NCBI RefSeq assembly: GCF_029889905.1
Contig: NZ_JARANZ010000001.1
Location: forward strand, 124,001 to 188,000
DNA length: 64,000 nt
DNA from: Chromohalobacter sp. 11-W
GTDB lineage: Bacteria > Pseudomonadota > Gammaproteobacteria > Pseudomonadales > Halomonadaceae
Direction: 5' to 3'
The notes beneath the pieces were generated by a model. That model had not been told where the DNA came from. It did no database searches and worked only from the letters and a program-made list of their open reading frames with translations. Numbering within the stretch: position 1 is the stretch's first letter; every line of letters begins with the position of its first letter. Both the position numbers and the translations under genes were made by a program. This document shows positions 18,243 to 26,627 of this stretch, piece by piece.

Positions 18243-19100
18243 ATGACCATGTCCGAATCGCTGGAGCTGGTCTCCGCCACCAAGTCGTTCGGCGGTTGGC
18301 TGAAGCGCTACAAGCACCACTCGCGTGCACTCGATTGCGAGATGATCTTTGCCATTTATCTGCCACCTCAGGCGGAAACCGACAAGGTGCCGCTGCTGTG
18401 GTGGCTCTCGGGGCTGACCTGCAACGACGAGAACTTCATGCAAAAAGCCGGCGCACAACGCGTGGCTGCCGAGCTGGGCATGGCTATCATCTGCCCGGAC
18501 ACCAGTCCGCGTGGCACCGATCTTCCCGGAGAACACGACAGCTATGACTTCGGCTCCGGCGCGAGCTTCTACGTCAATGCTAACCAGGCGCCGTGGTCCA
18601 AGCACTATCGCATGTACGACTACGTTACCGAGGAGCTGCCCTCGGTGGCGCGTCAGCATTTCCCGCTCAACGGAAGGGAAGCCATCAGCGGACATTCCAT
18701 GGGCGGTCATGGCGCGCTGGTGTTGGCCTTGCGTCAACCTGGACGTTACGCCTCGGTTTCGGCGCTCGCACCGGTGGTCAACCCCATCGTCTCGCCCTGG
18801 GGACAGAAGGCCTTCACGGCCTACCTGGGTGAGGATCATGGCAAATGGACGCAATACGACGCCTGCGAGCTGATTGCCAAGGGTGCCTCGCGCCAGCCGC
18901 TGTTCATCGATCAGGGTGAGGCGGATAACTTCCTCGACGAACAGCTAATGCCTGAGCGCATCGAAGCCACCTGTGAGAAGCATGACCATCCGCTGACTCT
19001 GCGCCGTCAGCCGGGCTACGATCATAGCTACTTCTTCATCGCCACCTTCATCGAAGAGCATCTGCGCTATCATGCCGAGCATCTGCAGCGAAAGCGTTAG
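18243..19100 (+). CDS. frmB: S-formylglutathione hydrolase
   Basis: It hydrolyses S-formylglutathione to formate and glutathione, completing the glutathione route. The 285-residue esterase-D fold has the oxyanion segment LSGLTCNDENF (56-66), nucleophile S152 in GHSMGGHG, an acid in DQGEADNF near 225, and the catalytic His in YDHSYFF near 262. It starts MTMSESLELV; a second ATG three codons in is equally possible. It follows frmA, and the formate goes to the formate dehydrogenase encoded 15 kb downstream. A terminator follows. Confidence 0.94.
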   Translation: MTMSESLELVSATKSFGGWLKRYKHHSRALDCEMIFAIYLPPQAETDKVPLLWWLSGLTCNDENFMQKAGAQRVAAELGMAIICPDTSPRGTDLPGEHDSYDFGSGASFYVNANQAPWSKHYRMYDYVTEELPSVARQHFPLNGREAISGHSMGGHGALVLALRQPGRYASVSALAPVVNPIVSPWGQKAFTAYLGEDHGKWTQYDACELIAKGASRQPLFIDQGEADNFLDEQLMPERIEATCEKHDHPLTLRRQPGYDHSYFFIATFIEEHLRYHAEHLQRKR

Positions 19101-19150
19101 TAGCAGCGCGGCATCACGATCGACAGTTTGCTAGGCGCCGTGCCGGACCC

Positions 19151-19187
19151 ATGCCCCGACCAAATGTATTGGTACGGGGCATTTTCT
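19151..19187 (+). terminator. terminator of frmAB
   Basis: The stem atgccccg-accaa / ttggt-cggggcat (19151-19163 and 19169-19182, one bulged A) is followed by a T-rich tail. Confidence 0.75.
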
Positions 19188-19188
19188 T

Positions 19189-19214
19189 AAAAACGTCATG
19201 GGTATGTCGTTTTT
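19189..19214. promoter_or_regulatory. dyad AAAAACG-N12-CGTTTTT upstream of gbdR-like gene
   Basis: An inverted repeat with 7-base arms (19189-19195 and 19208-19214) lies about 150 bases before the gbdR-like start and just after the frmB terminator. A similar dyad occurs ahead of soxB. It may be an operator, possibly for autoregulation; this is inference. Confidence 0.35.
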
Positions 19215-19359
19215 GATAGCGTGAGACGACGCTTTTAGATACGTTGAGGGGGCGCCTTCTCGTCACACTCAAGGCGTTGAAACCAACTTCCTACAATGAC
19301 AATACACCCCTGGTGAAGCACTACCAGTGGCTCCGAACGTGACCCGAGGAGAACCGCTG

Positions 19360-20493
19360 ATGGCCATGACGAGCGATCGTCCCGCGCCGCCTACCGCCCC
19401 TGATGCGCCGCTGCGTTTGGGCTTCTTGTTAATGGATAATTTCACGCTGATCTCGTTGGCCTCGGCGGTGGAGCCGTTGCGCATGGCCAATCAGTTGGCG
19501 GGGCGTGAACTCTACCAATGGACCACGCTGAGTACGGACGGCGAGGCGGTACGAGCCAGCGATGGCTTGCTGATCACGCCCGATAACGGCATGCACGAGC
19601 CGTTGGCGCTCGACATGGTGTTCGTGTGTGGCGGTGTCGGCATCCAGCGTCATGTCACGCGTGAGCATGTGCTGTGGCTGCAGGCGCAGGCGCGCCAGTC
19701 GCGACGCATCGGTGCGCTATGTACCGGCAGTTGGGCGCTGGCCAAGGCAGGGCTGCTCGATGGCTATGAATGCAGCATTCATTGGGAGTTCCAGGCCGCC
19801 GCACAGGAAGCCTACCCGCGTGCCACGCTGACCACCCGCTTGTTCTCCATCGATCGCGACCGCGCCACAGCCTCCGGCGGGACCGCGCCGCTGGACATGA
19901 TGCTGACGTTGATCGCCCGCGATCATGGCCGCGAGCTATCGGCGGCGATCTCCGACATGTTCATCTGCGATCGCATGCGCGGCGAACAAGACCAGCAGCG
20001 TGTGCCGCTGCGGCATGTTCTGGGCACCAGCCAGCCCAAGTTGCTCGAGATCGTGGCGCTGATGGAGGCCAATTTGGAAGAGCCCATTGCCCTCGACGAG
20101 CTAGCGAACTATGTAAACGTCTCGCGTCGCCAACTCGAGCGTCTCTTCCAGAAGTACTTGAGTTGCTCGCCATCGCGCTATTACCTCAAGCTGCGCTTGA
20201 CCCGCGCCCGACAGCTGCTGCGCCAGACCTCGATGTCGATCATCGAAATCGCCTCGGTTTGCGGGTTCGTTTCCACACCGCATTTTTCCAAGTGCTATCG
20301 GGAATACTTCGGCACGCCGCCGCGTGACGAACGCTTGACGCGTCTGACGAGCGCCAGCGTGACGCTGACGCCCGCCAACCTCACAGCGGGCAATGAAGAC
20401 GACGCCTATGTTGCACCGCGCGCCTCCAGCGCCATGCAGGCACTAGCCCAGGCGCAAGGCGAACCCACCTACGCGAGTGTGCACTTGAGATAG
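19360..20493 (+). CDS. gbdR: AraC-family activator with DJ-1/PfpI-like domain, GbdR-like
   Basis: The 377-residue protein has an N-terminal class-I amidotransferase-like (DJ-1/PfpI) sensor domain (about 20-190), including IGALCTGSWALAKAG with its nucleophile-position Cys. A C-terminal AraC double helix-turn-helix (about 225-330) contains LANYVNVSRRQLERLF and IIEIASVCGFVSTPHFSKCY. This architecture and the neighbours match GbdR of Pseudomonas, which senses glycine betaine and dimethylglycine and activates gbc, dgc, sox and sdaB genes. ATG 19360 was chosen because GAGGAGAA lies upstream; a GTG at 19327 extends the frame without family support. The tail after residue 330 is unconserved. Sister regulators (CdhR, ArgR types) share the fold, so the symbol rests partly on context. 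Confidence 0.82.
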   Translation: MAMTSDRPAPPTAPDAPLRLGFLLMDNFTLISLASAVEPLRMANQLAGRELYQWTTLSTDGEAVRASDGLLITPDNGMHEPLALDMVFVCGGVGIQRHVTREHVLWLQAQARQSRRIGALCTGSWALAKAGLLDGYECSIHWEFQAAAQEAYPRATLTTRLFSIDRDRATASGGTAPLDMMLTLIARDHGRELSAAISDMFICDRMRGEQDQQRVPLRHVLGTSQPKLLEIVALMEANLEEPIALDELANYVNVSRRQLERLFQKYLSCSPSRYYLKLRLTRARQLLRQTSMSIIEIASVCGFVSTPHFSKCYREYFGTPPRDERLTRLTSASVTLTPANLTAGNEDDAYVAPRASSAMQALAQAQGEPTYASVHLR

Positions 20494-20686
20494 CGCGTGT
20501 TCGCGCTATTCATGCGGCCGACGCGCCGCTTCCCTCGGGGCCGTCCGATCATCGGGCGGCCTCGTTACGTTAGGGCCGATGACAAGGCGTGACGTATTTG
20601 GAATTTTCCTCGTCGCTTCCAAGCGTCGACGGTCTCGGGGACGGGGCTAAGCTGGCGACATGACGCCATCCCCGGGAGCGAGACCC

Positions 20687-21664
20687 ATGACCGCGCAAGC
20701 ACTACACGACGACGCCATCGTTATCGATGGTCTGATCATCGCCAAATGGAACCGCGAACTACTCGAAGACATGCGCCGGGGCGGTTTGACCGCTGCCAAC
20801 TGCACCGTCTCGGTATGGGAAGGGTTTCAGGCCACCGTCGATAATATCGTCCAGACCAACGCGCTACTTGCGGCGAGTGACGACCTGGTGCGGCCCGTGC
20901 ACACCACCGCCGATATCACCCGTGCCAAGGAAGAAGGCAAGACGGGCATCATCTACGGCTTCCAGAACGCCCATGCCTTCGAGGATCAGATCGGCTATGT
21001 CGAGGTCTTCAAGCGTCTCGGCGTGGGTATCGTGCAGATGTGCTACAACACCCAGAATCTGGTCGGCACCGGCTGTTACGAGCGCGACGGCGGGCTTTCC
21101 GGCTTCGGTCGCGAAATCGTCGCCGAGATGAATCGCGTGGGCGTGATGTGCGATTTATCCCACGTTGGCGAGACCACCTCTCGCGAGGTCATCGAAACGT
21201 CCGAGAAGCCGGTCTGCTACTCCCATTGCCTACCGTCCGGCCTCAAGGAACATCCACGTAACAAGTCCGACGCCGAGTTGCATTTCATCGCCGAGCATGG
21301 CGGTTTCGTCGGCGTGACCATGTTTACCCCCTTCCTGCGTGCCGGTGTCGACGCCACCGTAGACGACTACGTCGAAGCCATTGAATACGTCATGAACATC
21401 GTCGGCGAGGACGCCATCGGTATCGGCACCGATTTCACCCAGGGGCAGGATCAAGCCTTCTTCGAGTGGCTCACCCACGACAAGGGCTACGCCCGGCGCC
21501 TGACCAACTTCGGCACCATCATCAACCCCGAAGGCATTCGCACCATCGGTGAGTTCGGCAACCTCACCGAGGCACTCTTGCGACGCGGCATGAGCGAGCG
21601 ACAGGTGCGCAAGATCATGGGTGAGAACTGGATGCGAGTGCTCAAGGATGTCTGGGGCGCTTAA
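20687..21664 (+). CDS. renal dipeptidase (M19)-like protein of the dgc operon, metal site altered
   Basis: The 325-residue TIM-barrel protein resembles membrane dipeptidases (family M19). Conserved parts are DLSHVG (H159), the YSHCLP...HPRNKSD stretch (H180, R191) and IGTDF near 253, corresponding to ligands or substrate residues of the dinuclear zinc site. The canonical DGHND motif is DGLII here (14-18), and the bridging Glu motif G-x-E is GFQ (91-93), so three metal ligands appear lost. It is the first gene of the dipeptidase-like / DUF5943-like / dgcA / dgcB / etfAB series, an order also known from Pseudomonas betaine loci. Peptidase activity is doubtful; a role in dimethylglycine metabolism is inferred from place only. 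ATG 20687 was chosen for its GGGAG. Confidence 0.8.
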   Translation: MTAQALHDDAIVIDGLIIAKWNRELLEDMRRGGLTAANCTVSVWEGFQATVDNIVQTNALLAASDDLVRPVHTTADITRAKEEGKTGIIYGFQNAHAFEDQIGYVEVFKRLGVGIVQMCYNTQNLVGTGCYERDGGLSGFGREIVAEMNRVGVMCDLSHVGETTSREVIETSEKPVCYSHCLPSGLKEHPRNKSDAELHFIAEHGGFVGVTMFTPFLRAGVDATVDDYVEAIEYVMNIVGEDAIGIGTDFTQGQDQAFFEWLTHDKGYARRLTNFGTIINPEGIRTIGEFGNLTEALLRRGMSERQVRKIMGENWMRVLKDVWGA

Positions 21665-21696
21665 GAGGCTCCGCCATTGTATGTAAGGGGTGCCGG

Positions 21697-21781
21697 GGTA
21701 GGCCGAAGAGGAGGTCCGATTCCAGGGATGGAATCGGTAGCGTACAAGGACGTATTCAGAGCGCCTCCTCGCAGGCCTACC
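21697..21781 (+). other. long paired RNA/DNA structure between dipeptidase-like and DUF5943-like genes
   Basis: The outer arms ggtaggcc and gaggagg (21697-21704, 21708-21714) pair with cctcctc and ggcctacc (21764-21770, 21774-21781), leaving a 3x3 internal loop. Inside, ccgattcc (21716-21723) pairs with ggaatcgg (21730-21737), loop agggat. That makes 15 outer and 8 inner base pairs ending 56 bases before the next start codon. It has no T-run. It could be a regulatory leader, an mRNA stabiliser or a dispersed repeat. Confidence 0.6.
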
Positions 21782-21836
21782 GCTGGCAATCCCCGGTGAG
21801 AAACGTGCCAAGAACAACGATGCGAGGAATACGACC

Positions 21837-22382
21837 GTGACCAAGATGCCTCCCGAACTGCCCATCGAAGTGGATAGCGAGACCGGCGTGTGGACCACCG
21901 ATGCGCTCCCCATGCTCTACGTGCCGCGCCATTTCTTCATCAACAATCACGTCGCCGTGGAGCAGGCGCTGGGCATCGAGACCTACGCCGAGATTCTCTA
22001 CCAGGCTGGCTACAAGAGCGCTTGGCACTGGTGCGAAAAAGAAGCCGAATGCCATGGCCTGGAAGGTGTGGATGTCTTCGAACATTACATGAAGCGACTC
22101 TCGCAACGCGGCTGGGGGCGCTTCTTCACCGAGGCGTTCGATCTCGATGCGGGCAGCGCCCGCGTACGCCTGGAAGACAGCGCCTTCGTCTATCAACAGG
22201 GCAAGGTCGGCCACAAGGTGGATTACATGTTCACCGGCTGGTTTGCCGGGGCGATGGATCAGATTCTCGCCGCGCAAGGCAGTGAATTGCGCACCGTCGC
22301 CGAGCAGACCCAAAGCGCCGCCGAGCCGGGCTGCGATGTCGGTCGCTTCCAGGTCACGCCCCGCTCCCCAACTGCCGGCTGA
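21837..22382 (+). CDS. conserved protein of betaine loci (DUF5943-like, tentative)
   Basis: The 181-residue soluble protein starts with GTG (MTKMPPELPIEVDSETG) after GAGGA. The middle contains AEILYQAGYKSAWHWCEKEAE and GWGRF, and the C-terminal half has VGHKVDYMFTGWFAGAMDQ. This is reminiscent of small-ligand-binding 4-vinyl reductase-type domains, where a conserved fold surrounds a hydrophobic ligand. I associate it with the uncharacterised protein encoded between the dipeptidase-like gene and dgcA in Pseudomonas. No catalytic residues are evident. The strict neighbourhood suggests an accessory role in dimethylglycine demethylation or sensing. The gene ends 10 bases before dgcA, so the two are almost certainly co-translated. 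Confidence 0.75.
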   Translation: MTKMPPELPIEVDSETGVWTTDALPMLYVPRHFFINNHVAVEQALGIETYAEILYQAGYKSAWHWCEKEAECHGLEGVDVFEHYMKRLSQRGWGRFFTEAFDLDAGSARVRLEDSAFVYQQGKVGHKVDYMFTGWFAGAMDQILAAQGSELRTVAEQTQSAAEPGCDVGRFQVTPRSPTAG

Positions 22383-22392
22383 GGTTTCCAAG

Positions 22393-24477
22393 ATGGCATT
22401 CGACGCACTTTTCCAACCCATCGAGATCGGCAAGCTGACGATTCGCAACCGCGTGGTCAGCACCGCCCATGCCGAGGTCCATGCCACCGATGGCGGCATG
22501 ACCACCGATCGCTACGTCAAATACTACGAAGAAAAGGCCAAGGGCGGCGTGGGCCTTTCTATCTGCGGCGGCTCGTCCCCGGTGTCGATCGACAGCCCCC
22601 AAGCCTGGTGGAGCTCGGTGAACCTGGCCACCGACCGCATCATCCCGCACTTCCAGAACCTCTCGAATGCCGTTCACAAGCACGGCGGCAAGATCATGAT
22701 CCAGATCACCCACATGGGGCGTCGTTCACGGTGGGACGGTCATGACTGGCCGGTGCTGCTGTCACCCTCGGGGATTCGCGAGCCGGTGCATCGCTCGACC
22801 TGCAAGACCATCGAAGAAGAAGACATCTGGCGGATCATCGACGATTTCGCCCAGGGCGCGCGGCGCGCGAAAGAAGGCGGCCTGGATGGCGTCGAGCTTT
22901 CCGCCGTGCACCAGCATTTGATCGACCAGTTCTGGAGCCCGCGCGTCAACAAGCGTACCGATGAATGGGGCGGTAGCTTCGAGGGCCGCATGCGCTTCGG
23001 TATGGAAGTGCTCAAGGCGGTACGTGCTGAGGTCGGCGACGATTTCGTGGTCGGCATGCGCATCTGTGGCGACGAGTTTCACCCGGATGGTTTGACCCAC
23101 GACGATATGAAGGATATCGCCGCCTACTACGATGCCACCGGCCAGGTCGACTTCTTCGGCGTAGTGGGGTCGGGCTGCGATACTCACGACACCCTGGCCA
23201 ACGTGATCCCCAACATGGCCTATCCGCCGGAGCCGTTCCTGCACCTGGCGGCGGGCATCAAGGAAGTGGTCGGCGCGCCGGTGATCCACGCCCAGAACAT
23301 CAAGGACCCCACGCAGGCCAACCGCATTCTCGAAGGTGGCTACGTCGACATGGTGGGCATGACCCGCGCGCACATCGCCGACCCGCACCTGATCGCCAAG
23401 GTCCAGATGGGACAGACCGACCGGATCAAGCAGTGCGTGGGCGCCAATTACTGCATCGATCGCCAGTACCAGGGCCTCGATGTGTTGTGCATCCAGAATG
23501 CGGCGACCTCTCGCGAATACATGGGGCTGCCGCATGAGATCGAGAAAAGCGCCGGTCCCCAGCGGCGTGTGGTCGTCGTGGGCGGCGGGCCGGGCGGTAT
23601 GGAAGCGGCGCGCGTCGCCGCCGAGCGGGGACACTCGGTCACGCTGTTCGAAGGCGCCGAAGCATTGGGCGGACAGATCACACTCGCCGCCAAGGCGCCG
23701 CAGCGCGATCAAATCGCCGGCATCACGCGTTGGTTTCAGCTCGAGTTGACGCGTCTCAAGGTCGATGTCCGCCTGGGTGTGCACGCCGACGAGGCGACGA
23801 TCAATGACCTGCGCCCCGAGATCGTCGTCCTCGCCACCGGCGGCCAGCCGTTTCTGACCCAGGTGCCGGAATGGGGGTATACGGAAGACCGCAACGAAAG
23901 CTTGGTCGTCAGCGCCTGGGACATCCTCGGCGGTGAAGTGGCGCCGGGCCAGAACGTACTGGTGTTCGATACCATCTGCGAATTCACCGGGGTCTCGGTG
24001 GCCGACTACCTGGCCGACAAAGGCGCCCAGGTGGAGATCGTCACCGACGATACCAAACCCGGCGGTGCGGTCGGCGGCACGACCTTTCCCACCTACTACC
24101 GCAGCCTTTACGAGAAGGAGGTTATCATGACCTCGGACCTGGCGCTGCATAAGGTCTATCGCGAGGGTGCGTCACTGGTGGCGGTTCTGGAGAACGAATA
24201 CACCGGCGTCCAGGAAGAGCGCGTGGTCGATCAGGTGGTGGTCGAAAATGGCGTGCGCCCGGATGAATCGCTTTATTACGCGCTCAAGGAGCGCTCGCGA
24301 AATCACGGACAACTCGATCTCGAAGCGCTCTACGCCGCTGAGCCGCAACCTAGCCTGGCGACGCTGAATGACGACGCACAGACCGGCTTCCTGCTGTTTC
24401 GCGTGGGCGACTGTACGGCGCCGCGCAATACGCATGCGGCGATCTACGACGCTCTGCGGATTTGCAAGGACTTTTAA
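22393..24477 (+). CDS. dgcA: dimethylglycine demethylase subunit A (old yellow enzyme / TMADH-like flavoprotein)
   Basis: With DgcB it demethylates N,N-dimethylglycine to sarcosine. The 694-residue protein has an N-terminal FMN-binding TIM barrel (about 1-340, start MAFDALFQPIEIGKL), an Fe-S motif, and a C-terminal FAD/NAD-like domain beginning near VVVVGGGPGGMEAARV (about 395), the trimethylamine dehydrogenase layout. The Fe-S motif reads C348, A351, C354, C366: the second Cys of the C-x2-C-x3-C-x11-C pattern is Ala. The start at 22393 matches family N-termini; the open frame extends 82 codons further upstream inside the previous gene and is ignored. It lies between the DUF5943-like gene and dgcB. 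Confidence 0.9.
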   Translation: MAFDALFQPIEIGKLTIRNRVVSTAHAEVHATDGGMTTDRYVKYYEEKAKGGVGLSICGGSSPVSIDSPQAWWSSVNLATDRIIPHFQNLSNAVHKHGGKIMIQITHMGRRSRWDGHDWPVLLSPSGIREPVHRSTCKTIEEEDIWRIIDDFAQGARRAKEGGLDGVELSAVHQHLIDQFWSPRVNKRTDEWGGSFEGRMRFGMEVLKAVRAEVGDDFVVGMRICGDEFHPDGLTHDDMKDIAAYYDATGQVDFFGVVGSGCDTHDTLANVIPNMAYPPEPFLHLAAGIKEVVGAPVIHAQNIKDPTQANRILEGGYVDMVGMTRAHIADPHLIAKVQMGQTDRIKQCVGANYCIDRQYQGLDVLCIQNAATSREYMGLPHEIEKSAGPQRRVVVVGGGPGGMEAARVAAERGHSVTLFEGAEALGGQITLAAKAPQRDQIAGITRWFQLELTRLKVDVRLGVHADEATINDLRPEIVVLATGGQPFLTQVPEWGYTEDRNESLVVSAWDILGGEVAPGQNVLVFDTICEFTGVSVADYLADKGAQVEIVTDDTKPGGAVGGTTFPTYYRSLYEKEVIMTSDLALHKVYREGASLVAVLENEYTGVQEERVVDQVVVENGVRPDESLYYALKERSRNHGQLDLEALYAAEPQPSLATLNDDAQTGFLLFRVGDCTAPRNTHAAIYDALRICKDF

Positions 24478-24482
24478 TTTCT

Positions 24483-24565
24483 AGCTGGAGCTCTGAAGTT
24501 TGAAGCTGGAAGGAAGACCGTGCTTTTCGTTCTTTCTTTCAGCTTCCGGCTGTCAGCGTCCAGCT
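24483..24565. repeat. imperfect inverted repeat in the dgcA-dgcB gap
   Basis: Bases 24483-24517 and 24531-24565 form two imperfectly complementary arms of about 35 bases, both rich in the word gaagctg(g/a) (agctgga at 24483, tccagct at 24559). They fill most of the 107-base gap inside an otherwise tight operon. AGCTGGAAGC-like words are typical of small dispersed intergenic repeats, so this may be a mobile palindromic element that now affects dgcA/dgcB mRNA. Confidence 0.5.
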
Positions 24566-24584
24566 CGCCGATGAGGTGAGTGCC

Positions 24585-26627
24585 ATGCTCGATATCCTCT
24601 TGCCGATACTGCTCTTCGCTGCCCTGGCAGTAGCAGCACTCGGCGCCTGGCGGCGTGTGCGCCTGTGGCGCCGGGGACGAGCGTCGCAGGTATCTGTCTT
24701 TCGCGGCCTGATCGCGATGCCGCGTCGTTATCTGGTCGACCTGCACCATGTGGTGGCGCGCGACAAGGTGATGGCCAATACCCACGTGGCCACCGCCGGC
24801 GGTTTCGTTGCGGCACTGGGGCTGGCGATCGTCGTCCACGGCCTGGGCCTCGCCGAGGGCGTATTGGGTTGGTTGCTGCTGGCGGCCAGCGCGACCATGT
24901 TCGCGGGTAGCCTGTTCGTCGTGCGGCGGCGGCGTAACCCACCGGCGCGCCTGTCGAAGGGTCCCTGGATGCGTCTGCCCAAGAGTCTGATGGCTTTCTC
25001 GCTGGGCATCTTCGTGGTCACCCTGCCGGCGGTGGGCGTGCTGCCCGCCGACGCCGGTGGCTGGCTGGTCGCGCTGGTGCTGGCTGCCGTGGTGGCCTGG
25101 GGCCTGGCGGAGCTGGTGGTCGGCATGACCTGGGGCGGGCCGATGAAGCATGCCTTTGCCGGCGCCTTGCATCTGGCCTTTCATCGCCGCCCTGAGCGCT
25201 TTTCCGATACGCAGCACGGTGGGTCTCCACCCACCGGCCTCAAGGCGCTCGATCTCGACGATGCCGAGGCACCATTGGGTGTCGGCCAACCCTCCGACTT
25301 CACCTGGAACCAACTGTTGGGCTTCGATGCCTGCGTGCAGTGCGGGCGCTGCGAAGCGGTTTGCCCTGCCTTCGCCGCGGGCCAACCGCTCAACCCCAAG
25401 AAGCTTATCCAGGACATGGTGGTGGGCATGGCCGGGGGGAGCGATGCCCAATATGCCGGTTCTCCCTACCCGTCACCCGAGCGCGGGGACCAGCCGGTCG
25501 GCGAGCACCAGGGCTCGCCGCATGGTCCTATCGTCGCGCCAGCCTCTACAAAAGACGGCAAGGCGTTGGTCGATGCCGAGACGCTGTGGTCCTGCACCAC
25601 CTGCCGGGCCTGTGTCGAGGAATGCCCGATGATGATCGAGCACGTCGATGCCATCGTCGACATGCGTCGTCATCTGACGCTCGAAGAAGGCGCGACACCC
25701 GGCAAGGGCGCCGAGGTAATCGACAACCTGATCGCCACCGACAACCCCGGCGGTTTCGACCCCGGCGGGCGGCTCAACTGGGCGGCGGATCTCGAACTGC
25801 CGTTGATGGCCGACGTCGAGCGCGCCGAGGTATTGCTGTGGTTGGGTGACGGCGTCTTCGATATGCGCAATCAGCGCACGCTGCGTGCCCTGGTCAAGGT
25901 ACTGCGCGCCGCCGATGTCGACTTCGCCGTGCTCGGCAATGAAGAGCGCGACAGTGGCGACGTGGCGCGTCGTCTCGGCGATGAGGCAACCTTCCAGTCG
26001 CTGGCGCGGCGCAATATCGCCACGCTTTCCCAGTACCGCTTCGATTGTGTCGTTACCTGCGATCCGCACAGCTTCCACGTGCTCAAGAACGAATACGGCG
26101 CCTTCTATCCCGAAGGGCAGGAAGCTGGCTACCCGGTCTGGCATCACAGCACCTTCATCAATCAGTTGATCGAGGCGGGTCGGTTGCGACTGGCGCCGGG
26201 CCAAGCGGCGCGTGTGACCTATCATGACCCTTGCTACCTGGGCCGCTACAACGGCGAATACGAAGCACCTCGCGCGGTGCTGCAAGCGCTGGGCGTCGAA
26301 CTGGTCGAGATGCAGCGCTCGGGCTATCGCTCGCGTTGCTGTGGCGGCGGTGGCGGGGCGCCAGTCACCGACATTCCCGGCAAGCAACGTATCCCCGACA
26401 TGCGCATGGGTGACGTGCGCGAGACTCAGGCCGAGCAGGTGGTGGTGGGCTGCCCGCAATGCACGGCCATGTTCGAAGGGGTCGTCCCGCCAGCGGGCGA
26501 CGAAGAGGTTGCGGTCAAGGACATCGCCGAGATGGTCGCCGCTGCGCTGGATACCACGCCGGCGGCGACATCATCTGCGCCGCGTGATACCTCGACCGCG
26601 CAGGCTACCGAGGAGGTCATGTCATGA
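24585..26627 (+). CDS. dgcB: dimethylglycine demethylase subunit B (membrane Fe-S electron carrier)
   Basis: The 680-residue protein belongs to the heterodisulfide-reductase-like Fe-S oxidoreductases. The first 190 residues hold several membrane helices. Two 4Fe-4S motifs follow: CVQCGRCEAVCP near 250 and CTTCRACVEECP near 337. The C-terminal CCG-type domains contain HDPCYLGRYNGEYEAPR, SRCCGGGGG and GCPQCTAMFE, which can bind further clusters. It probably passes electrons from DgcA or the ETF to the quinone pool. ATG 24585 follows GAGGTGAG; an in-frame GTG at 24576 is less likely. Its stop overlaps the etfA start (ATGA). Confidence 0.88.
   Translation: MLDILLPILLFAALAVAALGAWRRVRLWRRGRASQVSVFRGLIAMPRRYLVDLHHVVARDKVMANTHVATAGGFVAALGLAIVVHGLGLAEGVLGWLLLAASATMFAGSLFVVRRRRNPPARLSKGPWMRLPKSLMAFSLGIFVVTLPAVGVLPADAGGWLVALVLAAVVAWGLAELVVGMTWGGPMKHAFAGALHLAFHRRPERFSDTQHGGSPPTGLKALDLDDAEAPLGVGQPSDFTWNQLLGFDACVQCGRCEAVCPAFAAGQPLNPKKLIQDMVVGMAGGSDAQYAGSPYPSPERGDQPVGEHQGSPHGPIVAPASTKDGKALVDAETLWSCTTCRACVEECPMMIEHVDAIVDMRRHLTLEEGATPGKGAEVIDNLIATDNPGGFDPGGRLNWAADLELPLMADVERAEVLLWLGDGVFDMRNQRTLRALVKVLRAADVDFAVLGNEERDSGDVARRLGDEATFQSLARRNIATLSQYRFDCVVTCDPHSFHVLKNEYGAFYPEGQEAGYPVWHHSTFINQLIEAGRLRLAPGQAARVTYHDPCYLGRYNGEYEAPRAVLQALGVELVEMQRSGYRSRCCGGGGGAPVTDIPGKQRIPDMRMGDVRETQAEQVVVGCPQCTAMFEGVVPPAGDEEVAVKDIAEMVAAALDTTPAATSSAPRDTSTAQATEEVMS

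Noticed and set aside
22762-24150. 462-codon minus-strand frame in dgcA
   Set aside because: Antisense shadow; dgcA is supported by family motifs along its whole length.
22393-24477. Trimethylamine dehydrogenase
   Set aside because: The fold is shared, but the altered Fe-S motif and the dgcB/etfAB neighbours point to dimethylglycine demethylase.
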